Assembly: GCF_009797025.1 (NCBI RefSeq)
Contig: NZ_CP047027.1
Span: forward strand, 496,001 to 560,000
Direction of reading: 5' to 3'
From: Cellulophaga sp. L1A9
Lineage (GTDB): Bacteria; Bacteroidota; Bacteroidia; Flavobacteriales; Flavobacteriaceae
Length of the DNA: 64,000 bases
Position numbers and translations under genes: made by a program. This document shows positions 1 through 9,315 of this stretch, one piece after another. Numbering within the stretch: the first letter of the stretch is position 1; each line of letters opens with the position of its first letter. The notes beneath the pieces are model-generated. The model was not told the DNA's origin. It did not search any database and saw nothing but the letters and a program-made list of their open reading frames with translations.

Positions 1-2341
1 TGTTAACCTTTATTGTAGTATATACATCTAAAGGCAAAACTTGATCTCCAGTAACTCCTAAAAGCATTAAACCTAAACCGTTATTACCTTCTGGTAGGGC
101 GCCATTGTACTTAGGTTTTTTATCTTCCCTACCTTTAAATAGTGCTGCTATTTTAGCAGCAACCTCTTTTTCTAAGTTATGTTCTTTTATATATTTCTCA
201 CAATTTTGATCAATTGCCGCATTTAAGAAAAAGCCCAATAACATAGGTGCCGGACCATTAATGGTCATACTCACAGAAGTCATAGCATTAGATAAATCGA
301 AACCTGAATACAGTTTTTTAGCATCGTCTAAACAACAAACAGAAACTCCTGCATTTCCTATTTTACCATAAATATCTGGCCTAATATCTGGGTCGTTGCC
401 GTATAAGGTTACCGAATCAAAGGCCGTAGAAAGTCTTTTTGCAGGCAAGCCTAAACTTACATAATGAAAACGGCGGTTGGTACGCTCTGGCCCACCTTCA
501 CCCGCAAACATTCTAGTAGGATCTTCTCCTGTACGTTTAAACGGATACAAACCAGCGGTATATGGGAATTCTCCTGGTACGTTTTCCTGAATCATCCAAC
601 GCAGCAAATCGCCCCATGCTTTATATTTAGGGAGTGCTACTTTCGGAATTTGAGTCTGAGAAAGAGATGTTGTATGTGTGTCTAATTTCAATTCTTTGTC
701 ACGCACTTTAAACGTGTAAATAGGATCTTTATACTTCTGTACTTTTTCCTCCCAGTTAAGAATAGCCTCCCAATGATAGGGATCTAAATCTAACTTTATA
801 CGATCAAATTCTTTGATTAATAAGTTTAGAAATGTTTTATGCTCTTCTAATATGCCAACCGCTGCAATCGCATCTTCATCCAATCCATTTTTTGAAAGGT
901 ACAACTGCTCAGGTGCACTAGGCTTCACATTTAAAATGGACAAGATAGCTTGAAACACACCATAAAGTCGCTGTGCAACTTGTACTTGCCCAATTCCTTT
1001 ATCGTCATAGCTTCTATTATTCTCTGCAATTTCAGAGAGGTATCTTATGCGCGAAGGAGGAATCACAAAAGCGTGTGCTTTATCATCCGTATTAAATTTT
1101 AAAGAAGATTTTAAATTGGCCTTTGCCTTTTCTACTAATTTATCCATTAAGGTGCGGTACAATCTATTGGTACCTGGATCATTAAATTGACTCGCCATAG
1201 TTCCGAAAATTGGCAAATCGCTTTGGTCCATATCCCAAAGGTTATGGTTGCGCATGTATTGTTTTTTAACATCACGCAAAGCATCCAGAGAACCTCTTTT
1301 ATCAAATTTATTTATAGCTACAACATCAGCAAAATCAAGCATATCAATCTTCTCCAATTGTGTAGCAGCACCAAACTCTGGAGTCATTACGTACAATGAA
1401 ACATCTGAATGTTGAATAATTTCCGTGTCTGACTGACCAATTCCTGAGGTTTCTAATACTATTAAATCAAATTCAGCTGCTTTTAATACTTGAACTGCCT
1501 CCTCTACATATTTTGACAATGCCAAGTTAGACTGCCTTGTGGCTAAAGAACGCATGTAAACACGATTATTATTTATCGCATTCATACGTATACGATCCCC
1601 CAATAAAGCACCTCCTGTTTTTCTTTTAGAAGGATCTACAGAAATTAATCCGATTCTTTTTTCTGGAAAATCTGCCAAAAACCTACGCACCAACTCATCT
1701 ACTAAACTAGATTTACCAGAACCACCAGTACCTGTAATTCCTAACACAGGAATAGTATTAGGTACGGTAACAGCTCCAAAATGTTTCTGAAATTCATCAG
1801 GTCTATTTTCAGCCAAAGAAATTAGTCTGGAAATAGTATTAATATCTTTCGTCTTCAAAGCCTCAGTAACTGAAGTATTTTTAATTTTATTTAAATCCGG
1901 CACAGGAAAATCACTCCGTGCAACTAAATCATTGATCATTCCTTGCAAGCCCATTGTCCTACCATCATCTGGAGAATAAATACGAGCAATACCATACTCC
2001 ATCAAGGCTTTAATTTCATCTGGAAGGATGACTCCCCCACCACCTCCAAAGATTTTTATATGTTCTGCGCCACGCTCCTTAAGCAAATCATACATGTAAC
2101 GGAAATATTCATTGTGACCTCCTTGATAGGACGTCAATGCAATGGCGTTTACATCTTCCTGAATCGCACAATCTACCATTTCCTGAACACTACGATCATG
2201 TCCAAGATGAATTACCTCTACCCCTGTAGATTGGATAATTCTTCGCATTATATTTATGGCAGAATCATGCCCGTCAAATAGAGAAGCTGCGGTAACTATT
2301 CGTATTTTATTCTTCGGTGTATATGGGATAATTTGTTCCAT
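1..2341 (-). CDS. icmF: Fused isobutyryl-CoA mutase (IcmF), 3' part beyond window
   Basis: Adenosylcobalamin-dependent acyl-CoA mutase fused to its own G-protein chaperone; the family interconverts isobutyryl-CoA and n-butyryl-CoA (or similar branched acyl-CoAs) in the cytosol. Reading from the ATG at 2341, about 780 residues are visible. First comes a B12-binding domain (DGHDAA, then HLGHD and a GGGG stretch). Next is a MeaB-like GTPase with Walker [10 protein letters not shown] near residue 210 and an NKFD guanine-specificity motif. After a linker the mutase barrel begins ([18 protein letters not shown]). This domain order is diagnostic of IcmF and differs from two-subunit methylmalonyl-CoA mutase. 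The family is usually about 1100 residues, so roughly 300 C-terminal residues lie left of the window. It is divergent from purU. The exact substrate cannot be decided from sequence. Confidence 0.93.
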   Translation of the reverse strand, partial: MEQIIPYTPKNKIRIVTAASLFDGHDSAINIMRRIIQSTGVEVIHLGHDRSVQEMVDCAIQEDVNAIALTSYQGGHNEYFRYMYDLLKERGAEHIKIFGGGGGVILPDEIKALMEYGIARIYSPDDGRTMGLQGMINDLVARSDFPVPDLNKIKNTSVTEALKTKDINTISRLISLAENRPDEFQKHFGAVTVPNTIPVLGITGTGGSGKSSLVDELVRRFLADFPEKRIGLISVDPSKRKTGGALLGDRIRMNAINNNRVYMRSLATRQSNLALSKYVEEAVQVLKAAEFDLIVLETSGIGQSDTEIIQHSDVSLYVMTPEFGAATQLEKIDMLDFADVVAINKFDKRGSLDALRDVKKQYMRNHNLWDMDQSDLPIFGTMASQFNDPGTNRLYRTLMDKLVEKAKANLKSSLKFNTDDKAHAFVIPPSRIRYLSEIAENNRSYDDKGIGQVQVAQRLYGVFQAILSILNVKPSAPEQLYLSKNGLDEDAIAAVGILEEHKTFLNLLIKEFDRIKLDLDPYHWEAILNWEEKVQKYKDPIYTFKVRDKELKLDTHTTSLSQTQIPKVALPKYKAWGDLLRWMIQENVPGEFPYTAGLYPFKRTGEDPTRMFAGEGGPERTNRRFHYVSLGLPAKRLSTAFDSVTLYGNDPDIRPDIYGKIGNAGVSVCCLDDAKKLYSGFDLSNAMTSVSMTINGPAPMLLGFFLNAAIDQNCEKYIKEHNLEKEVAAKIAALFKGREDKKPKYNGALPEGNNGLGLMLLGVTGDQVLPLDVYTTIKVN

Positions 2342-2482
2342 TGATAATAAAAGGTGTTTTTACAGGGTGCAATTTACGAAAAACGCAAAGATTAACTTGT
2401 ATAATTTACAATATTGTAAAAGTGACTATTTCATACGACCTATTCTTTTCAATATCATAATTTTACCCCTTAATTAAGTCAC

Positions 2483-3334
2483 GTGAAAACAACAATTTTA
2501 ATACATTGTCCAGATCAATCTGGCATAATATGCTCCGTTACTGGTTTCGTTCATGCACAAGGAGGAAATATCATTTACTTAGACCAACATGTTGATAAAG
2601 CTTCTGGCGAACTATTCATGCGTATTGAAAGTGAATTTTTAGATACCGAACTCAGTGTAAATCACTTCAAATCTAAATTTGATGAGCAATTAACTACTAA
2701 GTTCAAAATAAAATGGAGTATTCATACTGATGAGACCAAACCCAGAATGGGATTGTTTGTCTCTAAATACAACCACTGTCTTTATGATTTATTGAGTCGC
2801 TTCAATTCAGGTGAATTAGCTGTTGACATTCCGTTTATTATTAGCAACCATAATGATTTAGAATTTGTCGCCAAGCAGTTTGATATTCCTTTTTATCATA
2901 TTCCCGTAACAAAAACGACAAAGGCCGAAGCTGAAAATAAGCAACTAGAACTCTTAGCAAAATACCAGATAGATTTTATTGTTCTTGCGCGGTATATGCA
3001 AATTGTCACCAGTAAGATTATTGATCGCTATCCGAATAAAATAATAAACATTCATCATTCTTTTTTACCCGCTTTCGCAGGTGCCAAACCATACCATGCC
3101 GCTTTTAAAAGAGGGGTCAAAATAATAGGAGCCACAGGACACTATGTTACCGAAGAGTTAGACGCTGGACCAATTATTGCGCAAGATACCACGACAGTTT
3201 CTCACACAAATTCTATCGATGATCTTATTGCCAAAGGGCGTGATCTTGAAAAAATAGTTCTTTCAAGAGCTGTTAAACTGCACATTCAACGTAAAACAAT
3301 GGTTTATAACAATAAAACCATTGTTTTCTCATAA
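2483..3334 (+). CDS. purU: Formyltetrahydrofolate deformylase PurU
   Basis: Hydrolyses 10-formyl-THF to THF and formate, feeding formate to purine synthesis and balancing one-carbon pools. The protein has 283 residues, the usual PurU length. Residues 1-80 form an ACT domain (starts MKTTILIHCPDQSGI). The rest is a formyltransferase-like hydrolase domain with the signature NIHHSFLPAF near residue 190 and ELDAGPIIAQD near 225, which supply the catalytic His and Asp. The start is GTG; no in-frame ATG lies nearby and the ACT domain begins immediately, which supports it. It is divergent from icmF, with 141 bp between them. Confidence 0.95.
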   Translation: MKTTILIHCPDQSGIICSVTGFVHAQGGNIIYLDQHVDKASGELFMRIESEFLDTELSVNHFKSKFDEQLTTKFKIKWSIHTDETKPRMGLFVSKYNHCLYDLLSRFNSGELAVDIPFIISNHNDLEFVAKQFDIPFYHIPVTKTTKAEAENKQLELLAKYQIDFIVLARYMQIVTSKIIDRYPNKIINIHHSFLPAFAGAKPYHAAFKRGVKIIGATGHYVTEELDAGPIIAQDTTTVSHTNSIDDLIAKGRDLEKIVLSRAVKLHIQRKTMVYNNKTIVFS

Positions 3335-3375
3335 CATCAATTTTTTAAACTATAAATTTGTAAAAAACATTCCCC

Positions 3376-4080
3376 ATGAAACATAAAATTATTGCGCTAA
3401 GCGCTGTTTTTCTATTATTTAGCTGTAATGAATTACAACAAGTTGTAAATCAACTTCCACAAAGTAGTACTATCGGTAACGCCCAAATAGCAAGTGGACT
3501 GCGAGAAGCTTTAGATTTAGGTATTGAAAAACAAGTTCAAAAATTAACCCAAGAAGATGGTTTCTTTAAAAATGATCTTGTAAAAATTGTTCTCCCTGAA
3601 GATTTACAGAAAGTAGATAATACGCTTCGCAAGATGGGCTTAAGCAGTTTAGCTGATGAAGGGCTTAAAGTTTTAAATCGCGCAGCAGAAGATGCTGTAA
3701 AAGAAGCTACTCCTATTTTTGTAGACGCAGTTAAAGGAATAACATTCAGTGATGCTAAGCAAATCTTATTGGGCAGTGATGATGCTGCTACAAATTATTT
3801 AAAATCTACTACAGAAACACAATTATATACTTCTTTCAGCCCTGTGATCAAAAATTCATTTTCTAAAGTAGGTGCAGATCAAGTATGGAGTAACCTTATT
3901 ACTAAATACAACAACATTCCTTTTGTTACTCCAGTCAACCCTGATTTAACAGATTACGTAACAGGAGAAGCACTAAAAGGTGTTTATACAATGATTGCTG
4001 TTGAAGAACAGGAAATAAGAACTAAATCTGCTTCTAGAACTACGGCATTATTACAAAAAGTATTTGCATTGCAAGATTAA
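3376..4080 (+). CDS. DUF4197 domain lipoprotein
   Basis: A 234-residue protein of unknown function that looks like the DUF4197 family. The N-terminus is a lipoprotein signal (MKHKIIALSAVFLLFSC, with Cys17 as the likely lipidated residue), so it should be anchored in an envelope membrane. After it come the family-type features GLREALDLG and a helical body rich in D/E/K, with no catalytic motif I can name. It starts 41 bp after purU and has its own Bacteroidota-type -7 element (TAAATTTG, 3353-3360), so it may be transcribed separately from purU. Confidence 0.85.
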   Translation: MKHKIIALSAVFLLFSCNELQQVVNQLPQSSTIGNAQIASGLREALDLGIEKQVQKLTQEDGFFKNDLVKIVLPEDLQKVDNTLRKMGLSSLADEGLKVLNRAAEDAVKEATPIFVDAVKGITFSDAKQILLGSDDAATNYLKSTTETQLYTSFSPVIKNSFSKVGADQVWSNLITKYNNIPFVTPVNPDLTDYVTGEALKGVYTMIAVEEQEIRTKSASRTTALLQKVFALQD

Positions 4081-4171
4081 ATGTAACTATTTTAAAATAA
4101 ATGTGTTACGTCATATAATAACTCAAAAAAAACTACGTTATTTTGTTATAAGTAACATTAATAACAATTAG

Positions 4172-4192
4172 CTAAGGTTAGGTTAACCTTAG
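4172..4192. repeat. Perfect 9-bp inverted repeat
   Basis: Arms CTAAGGTTA (4172-4180) and TAACCTTAG (4184-4192) are exact reverse complements around a GGT spacer. No T-run follows, so it is not a terminator. It could be an operator or an RNA stem. Confidence 0.6.
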
Positions 4193-4260
4193 TACATAAA
4201 AATGATATTACTTTTGAAGAATAATATTTGAGTTTAGTAATTTTTTGAGTTAGTTAGTCT

Positions 4261-4287
4261 AAAACCGGTGGGAGCACCGGTTTTTTT
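4261..4287 (+). terminator. Intrinsic terminator
   Basis: Ten-base-pair stem AAAACCGGTG / CACCGGTTTT with loop GGAG, followed by a T-run. It ends rightward transcripts from the DUF4197 gene or from a short transcript between 4081 and 4260. Confidence 0.85.
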
Positions 4288-4412
4288 GTTTGTTATATTT
4301 TTTAAACTTTACCGGATTTTTATTTAAAAATATAACTTTAACATCAATTTAAGATTTAACACTAATCTTAAAACATTAGAAAAGTTAATTTTACAGCGAC
4401 TTATTTAATTTT

Positions 4413-5747
4413 ATGCTCTCAAAAGTAGTCCTCATTATTGGAAGTCTTTTCATTTTCTCTTGTACAAAGAGCAATACTTCAAATATTGAATTGACGAATA
4501 CTCAAACTATCACCACATTGAAAAAAGTTATTAAAACCTACTTCATTGTTGAAAACAAATTTAATTCTAGCTCAACTCAGGTTGAAGACTCCTTAAATCA
4601 AAAGAACTATTCCAATGTAAAAAGTGAATCTAAAGTTATTTTTAAAGAGCCCAATAGTACTACTCAAAAAAACTTTATTCATTGGTTTTTTTTGGCTAAC
4701 GCCTTACTTGGACTTTGTATTTCCGCACTAATTTTCCTAAAATTTTCTAAGTTAGATATCAACAATGTCTACTTTACGATATTCTTAACGGGTGTTTCAT
4801 TGATGCTTCTGGAACTAGCTTTGTTATGGTGGAATAACGTTCATTACAATCCAAAGGTGCCTTTTTTTAGAGCACAATTTTATTTTTGGATACCGTCTTT
4901 ATTCCTCTATATGAGGAATAAAATTGAAAATAGAAATACCATAAATTTAAGAGAGAACATCTTACAGTATCTTGTACCCACAATGATGCTGGGTTCATAC
5001 ATCTATATCCTATTTTTTGATGTGAGAATTTTATCTCAAGTATTGAGTAGTTTAACGTTTAAAGCCATTTATACATTTATTTATCTTGCCTTTTTAGTTC
5101 GCATCAGCACAAAACAAAAAAATAAAATCCCTTTAAATATCAAAAAGTGGTTAGTTTTTCTCGCATCTTTTATTATTGTCATTTTTCTATTATTATCAAC
5201 AAGGGCTTACTTCGAGAGCGATAAAAATATTAATTCATTAAGCATTTATTTTTTGGCAATCCTTTTTTCAACATTCATCACTATAATTTCGTTTATTTTA
5301 TTCTTTCAACCAGAAATATTTATAAAAAAAGAGAATATAGAGAAAGAAGAAAAAACTAAATATAAAAATTCAGGCTTAACTGATGATATGTTGAATAGTC
5401 TAAAAATAGAACTTAACGAAATACTTAGAGTAAAGAAAGTTTACTTAGACAATACACTTACACTTGAAGGTCTTGCTGAACAATTAAATACTGACAGATA
5501 TAGCTTATCACAGACTATTAACCAAGAATTTGACAAGAATTATTATGAACTAATTAACGATTATAGAATTGAAGAAGCCATTCGTAAGATTCATAATTCT
5601 GAAAGTGATTTAGTAATATGCGATTTAATATATGAAACCGGATTTAACAATAAGGTTTCCTTCTACAAAGCATTTAAAAAAAGACACCTTAAAACACCAC
5701 TGGAATATCAAAAATCTATATTTAAAGATAAAATAATAGACCCTTAA
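4413..5747 (+). CDS. Seven-TM membrane protein with C-terminal AraC-type HTH
   Basis: A 444-residue putative membrane-bound transcription regulator. It opens with a lipoprotein-like signal (LFIFSC, Cys near 17), then a polar stretch to about residue 88. About seven hydrophobic segments follow (roughly 90-112, 118-140, 150-168, 185-203, 208-228, 245-265 and 275-300). A charged linker leads to an AraC-family DNA-binding domain (about 325-440), with LTLEGLAEQLNTDRYSLSQ as the first helix-turn-helix and the second ending in KKRHLKTPLEY. It sits directly upstream of an orphan susC/susD pair on the same strand, so it probably senses an envelope signal and controls those genes. This is inferred from position. 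A lipobox combined with seven TM segments and an AraC domain is unusual. Confidence 0.85.
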   Translation: MLSKVVLIIGSLFIFSCTKSNTSNIELTNTQTITTLKKVIKTYFIVENKFNSSSTQVEDSLNQKNYSNVKSESKVIFKEPNSTTQKNFIHWFFLANALLGLCISALIFLKFSKLDINNVYFTIFLTGVSLMLLELALLWWNNVHYNPKVPFFRAQFYFWIPSLFLYMRNKIENRNTINLRENILQYLVPTMMLGSYIYILFFDVRILSQVLSSLTFKAIYTFIYLAFLVRISTKQKNKIPLNIKKWLVFLASFIIVIFLLLSTRAYFESDKNINSLSIYFLAILFSTFITIISFILFFQPEIFIKKENIEKEEKTKYKNSGLTDDMLNSLKIELNEILRVKKVYLDNTLTLEGLAEQLNTDRYSLSQTINQEFDKNYYELINDYRIEEAIRKIHNSESDLVICDLIYETGFNNKVSFYKAFKKRHLKTPLEYQKSIFKDKIIDP

Positions 5748-6058
5748 CTTTAATTTATCTTAAAAATTTAACACTTAAACTAATCCGATTAAGCACCTAA
5801 TTACCAGTTATTTAAATTATTAGTAAACGTTAATTTAAATCGGTTAGAGTTCACTTAGGTCGGAAATTAACAATATACTCATACTCTTTTCTTCTTTTGC
5901 TAGTAGGTTAAAAAGCTAGTTAAAAAAATCAAAACTCTATTCCATACAGTTTGATCTATTTTTTATTTGAATTAGTTACTCCATAAAAAATTAGACTAGC
6001 TCTTTTAACTAAATTTTATAGACTAATTATTTAATAACTAACTCAAAAATTAATTTTC
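5748..6058. promoter_or_regulatory. susC upstream region with imperfect inverted repeat
   Basis: A 311-bp AT-rich gap between the AraC-type regulator and susC. It contains related arms CTAATCCGATT (5780-5790) and AATCGGTTAG (5838-5847) in inverted orientation, differing by one inserted base. These are a candidate binding site for the upstream regulator. I see no ORF and no clear TAnnTTTG element. Confidence 0.35.
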
Positions 6059-9000
6059 ATGAGAATTAAGTATTTTTTATTTCTTAAGATTTTTCTTCTA
6101 TCCTTGATGATTCACGGACAAGAGAAAACAATTACTGGTACGGTATCGGATCAGTCAAAGCTCCCACTTCCTGGTGCAAGTGTGGTAGTGAAGGGTTCCA
6201 GTTCTGGAACACAAACAGATTTTGATGGTAATTATACCATTAATGCAAAGTCAGGTGACATATTAGTTTTTTCTTATGTAGGACAAAAAACAGTTGAAAA
6301 AACAGTAGGCACATCTAATACAATGAATGCAATACTTTTGGAAGATGCTCAGGCATTAGATGAAATTGTTGTTACAGCACTAGGCATTAAAAGAGAAAGC
6401 AAAACTTTATCTTATGCTTCTCAGGTAGTAAATGCTGAACAGCTAAACATTACGCAAGACGCCAATCTAAAAACAGCTCTCGCTGGTAAAGTTGCTGGTG
6501 TTCAAATTCAAGGCCAGGCTGGTTCAAAACTTGGTCAATCAGGAAAAATTAGAATTAGAGGAGCTATTTCTCTTACTGCAGATGAAGATCCTCTATATGT
6601 TGTAGACGGAGTTCCAGCTGATCCAAACAGTATTGATATGGATAATGTAGCATCTTTAAATGTCTTGAAAGGACCTAACGCAACAGCACTATATGGGCAA
6701 AGAGCAGACGCAGGAGTTGTTGTTATAACGACTAAAAAAGGCTCTTCAGGCGCAATAGGAATTGAGATATCTAGCTCTGTAACATTTGATAGAGTTGCAA
6801 ACCTACCTAACTATCAAAACCAATATGGTGGAGGTTACGATGGTAATAATTCGTTTTCTATATTTGGAGAAGAATTAGATATTTCTGAATACCCATCAGA
6901 ATGGAGTATTTTTGAAGGAGAGAGATATCTAGCATGGGATAATAATTATGCTGATGAGAGTTGGGGACCAGAATTTGACGGACAAGATTATATTCCATGG
7001 TATGCCTATTGGGAAGATAGTCCATATTACGGACAAACGGCAAAATATACAGCTCAACCTAACAATATTAGAGACTTTTATGATACTGGTGTAACTCTAA
7101 AAAATACAATTTCGCTAAGTGGTGGTGGAGACAATTTTAGAGGAAGATTATCTTTCACAGATCTAGATCAATCCGGTATTACTCCATATTCCAAGTTGGA
7201 TAAGCAATTTATAAGTACTAGCTTTGATTTCGATGTTAATGATAAACTTAATGTCGCTGTCGGCTTAAATTACACACAATCTAATGTTTCGGGCGATTTT
7301 GATGACGGTTATAGCAACCAAACATCAGGAAGCTTTAACTCATGGTTCAGTAGAGGAACTGAGATAGATAAATTAAGAGAATTAAAAGACTTAACCACAC
7401 CTGACGGCCACTCAGCGAGTTGGAACTGGTGGGGACCTGATTATTACGCATATTACGGTGGAAGCTATAAAAAAGCAGCCTTCTGGTTTAACCCATATAC
7501 TTATTTAGATCAATATGAGAATATTGATAAGACAGATAATTATGTTGGTAATATTAATTTTAAATATCAAATTAATGATAAGTGGGAGTTATCTGGTGGA
7601 GCTTCAAGAAATAAGGAAGAATATAAAAACGATTATAAAGTTCCCTATTTTTTAGCTTATTCATCCGCTCCTGACTTGTATAATCCTTGGTCAAATTCAT
7701 TTGGAGTTTACAGAAGAACAGAATCTGAAAACAACTATAATGCAGCCCTAACATTTACGGATAAATTCGGGGATAACTTCGACGTTAAAGCATTTGTCGG
7801 AGGAAATATTAGAATCAACAACTATGACCGTTTTAGTGCTCAAATGGAGACCGATGCTTTAACAGGTGGTCTTATATTACCTGATGTATATGCATTTTCT
7901 AACGCCGCAATTACACCAACACCTTCAACATACGTTAGTGAAAAACAAGTAAATAGTATCTATAGTAATGTTAGTTTAGGATACAAAAGTTTGCTATATT
8001 TAGATGCATCTTACAGAAGAGATTGGAGTTCTGCTCTACCTTCGAATAATAATGGCTACGGCTACCCATCCATTGGTACAAGTTTCTTATTTTCAGAATT
8101 AATAAATAATAACTCTGTTTTATCATTCGGTAAATTAAGAGCTAGTTGGGCTCAGGTTGGTAACGATCTAGATGCTTACTTACTAGATCCAGCTTATCCT
8201 TTATCTGAAAAACCATATAATGGCTTGGCCTTAGAATATACGAACAGTTATGTCTTAGACCCTAACATTAAACCTGCAATTAACACTTCATACGAATTAG
8301 GATTCGACACCAAATTTTTCAGTAATCGTATAGGTTTGAGTTTGACTTACTATAATGAAAAAAGAAAGGACGAAATAATCCCTGTCGGCATTTCTAACGG
8401 AACCGGTTACGCTAGTTACTATACTAATGCTGGAGAATCTGAAAGAAAAGGTTTAGAAATTACTTTAATGGCAACGCCATTTAAAACAGACAATTTTCAA
8501 TGGGATATAATGGCCAACTGGGCCACTAACAAAACCACTATAAATAGCTTACCCGGAACTTTAACTTCACTTGATGCATTAGGAACCAACGGTTCTGATG
8601 ATTACGGAATGGTTAGTGTTATACATGAATTAGGAAATGAATGGGGTCAATTGAGAGGTACAGGTATTGCTAGGGATGACAATGGAAATGCAATTATACA
8701 AGAAAGTGGACTTTATGCTGTTGAAACTAATCAATATTTAGGAAGTATTTTGCCTGATTTTACAGGTGGATTAGTCAACACTTTTAGATATAAAGATTTA
8801 AGTTTAACTGCATCTATAGATTACCAAAAAGGAGGTAATTTCTTTTCATTAACCGAGATGTGGGGTAATTATTCTGGATTACTGGAAGAAACAGCAGGGT
8901 TAAATGACCTTGGAAATAAACTTAGAGATGACGTTGCTAGTGGCGGGGGTGTTCATGTTACTGGTGTTTCGTCAGTAGACGGAACTACCGTAGACACATA

Positions 9001-9304
9001 TGTTGACTCTTACTCATATAGCCAACAATTTTATGCCAACTCACTTGCAGAGCCTTTTGTACATGACGCAAGCTATATAAAATTGAGAGATGTAAGCTTA
9101 AGCTATAGCATTCCAAAGAAGTTTCTTAACGATAAATTAAGTGGTCTTAGTCTTAGTTTGGTTGGTAGAAATCTATGGCTAATTGCAGTAAGCGACGACA
9201 ACACTCATAGATGGGATCCTTCTGAATTATCAGAGGCTTATGGGGAAAATGCGCAAGCTCCTGGCACCAGAAGTTATGGTATGAACATTAAATTAACTTT
9301 TTAA
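6059..9304 (+). CDS. SusC/RagA-family TonB-dependent outer-membrane transporter
   Basis: A 1081-residue TonB-dependent importer that should pair with the following SusD-like lipoprotein to take up oligosaccharides or peptides across the outer membrane. There is a signal peptide (to about residue 21, ending MIHGQ). A carboxypeptidase-regulatory-like domain follows (TVSDQSKLPLPGASVVVKG, DFDGNYTI). The plug contains ALDEIVVTALGIKRESK and VDGVPADPNSID, and a long beta-barrel ends in the aromatic-rich YGMNIKLTF expected for outer-membrane insertion. Length is normal for SusC. No glycosidase gene is attached, so the substrate cannot be named. It lies 12 bp from the susD-like gene, forming a two-gene operon. 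Confidence 0.95.
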   Translation: MRIKYFLFLKIFLLSLMIHGQEKTITGTVSDQSKLPLPGASVVVKGSSSGTQTDFDGNYTINAKSGDILVFSYVGQKTVEKTVGTSNTMNAILLEDAQALDEIVVTALGIKRESKTLSYASQVVNAEQLNITQDANLKTALAGKVAGVQIQGQAGSKLGQSGKIRIRGAISLTADEDPLYVVDGVPADPNSIDMDNVASLNVLKGPNATALYGQRADAGVVVITTKKGSSGAIGIEISSSVTFDRVANLPNYQNQYGGGYDGNNSFSIFGEELDISEYPSEWSIFEGERYLAWDNNYADESWGPEFDGQDYIPWYAYWEDSPYYGQTAKYTAQPNNIRDFYDTGVTLKNTISLSGGGDNFRGRLSFTDLDQSGITPYSKLDKQFISTSFDFDVNDKLNVAVGLNYTQSNVSGDFDDGYSNQTSGSFNSWFSRGTEIDKLRELKDLTTPDGHSASWNWWGPDYYAYYGGSYKKAAFWFNPYTYLDQYENIDKTDNYVGNINFKYQINDKWELSGGASRNKEEYKNDYKVPYFLAYSSAPDLYNPWSNSFGVYRRTESENNYNAALTFTDKFGDNFDVKAFVGGNIRINNYDRFSAQMETDALTGGLILPDVYAFSNAAITPTPSTYVSEKQVNSIYSNVSLGYKSLLYLDASYRRDWSSALPSNNNGYGYPSIGTSFLFSELINNNSVLSFGKLRASWAQVGNDLDAYLLDPAYPLSEKPYNGLALEYTNSYVLDPNIKPAINTSYELGFDTKFFSNRIGLSLTYYNEKRKDEIIPVGISNGTGYASYYTNAGESERKGLEITLMATPFKTDNFQWDIMANWATNKTTINSLPGTLTSLDALGTNGSDDYGMVSVIHELGNEWGQLRGTGIARDDNGNAIIQESGLYAVETNQYLGSILPDFTGGLVNTFRYKDLSLTASIDYQKGGNFFSLTEMWGNYSGLLEETAGLNDLGNKLRDDVASGGGVHVTGVSSVDGTTVDTYVDSYSYSQQFYANSLAEPFVHDASYIKLRDVSLSYSIPKKFLNDKLSGLSLSLVGRNLWLIAVSDDNTHRWDPSELSEAYGENAQAPGTRSYGMNIKLTF

Positions 9305-9315
9305 TTAATTGACTG

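Larger units (their letters stand above)
4081..4412. other. Intergenic region with two hairpins, possible small RNA
   Basis: A 332-bp stretch without a convincing ORF. It holds a perfect 9-bp inverted repeat (4172-4192) and, 180 bp past the DUF4197 stop, a strong intrinsic terminator (4261-4287). The terminator is unusually far from the stop codon. The DUF4197 mRNA may therefore have a long structured 3' UTR, or a separate short transcript may end here. Confidence 0.5.

Noticed and set aside
464..1399. Plus-strand open frames antisense to icmF
   Set aside because: The minus strand reads as a continuous IcmF protein with all motifs; the plus-strand frames are short, lack any motif and are shadows.
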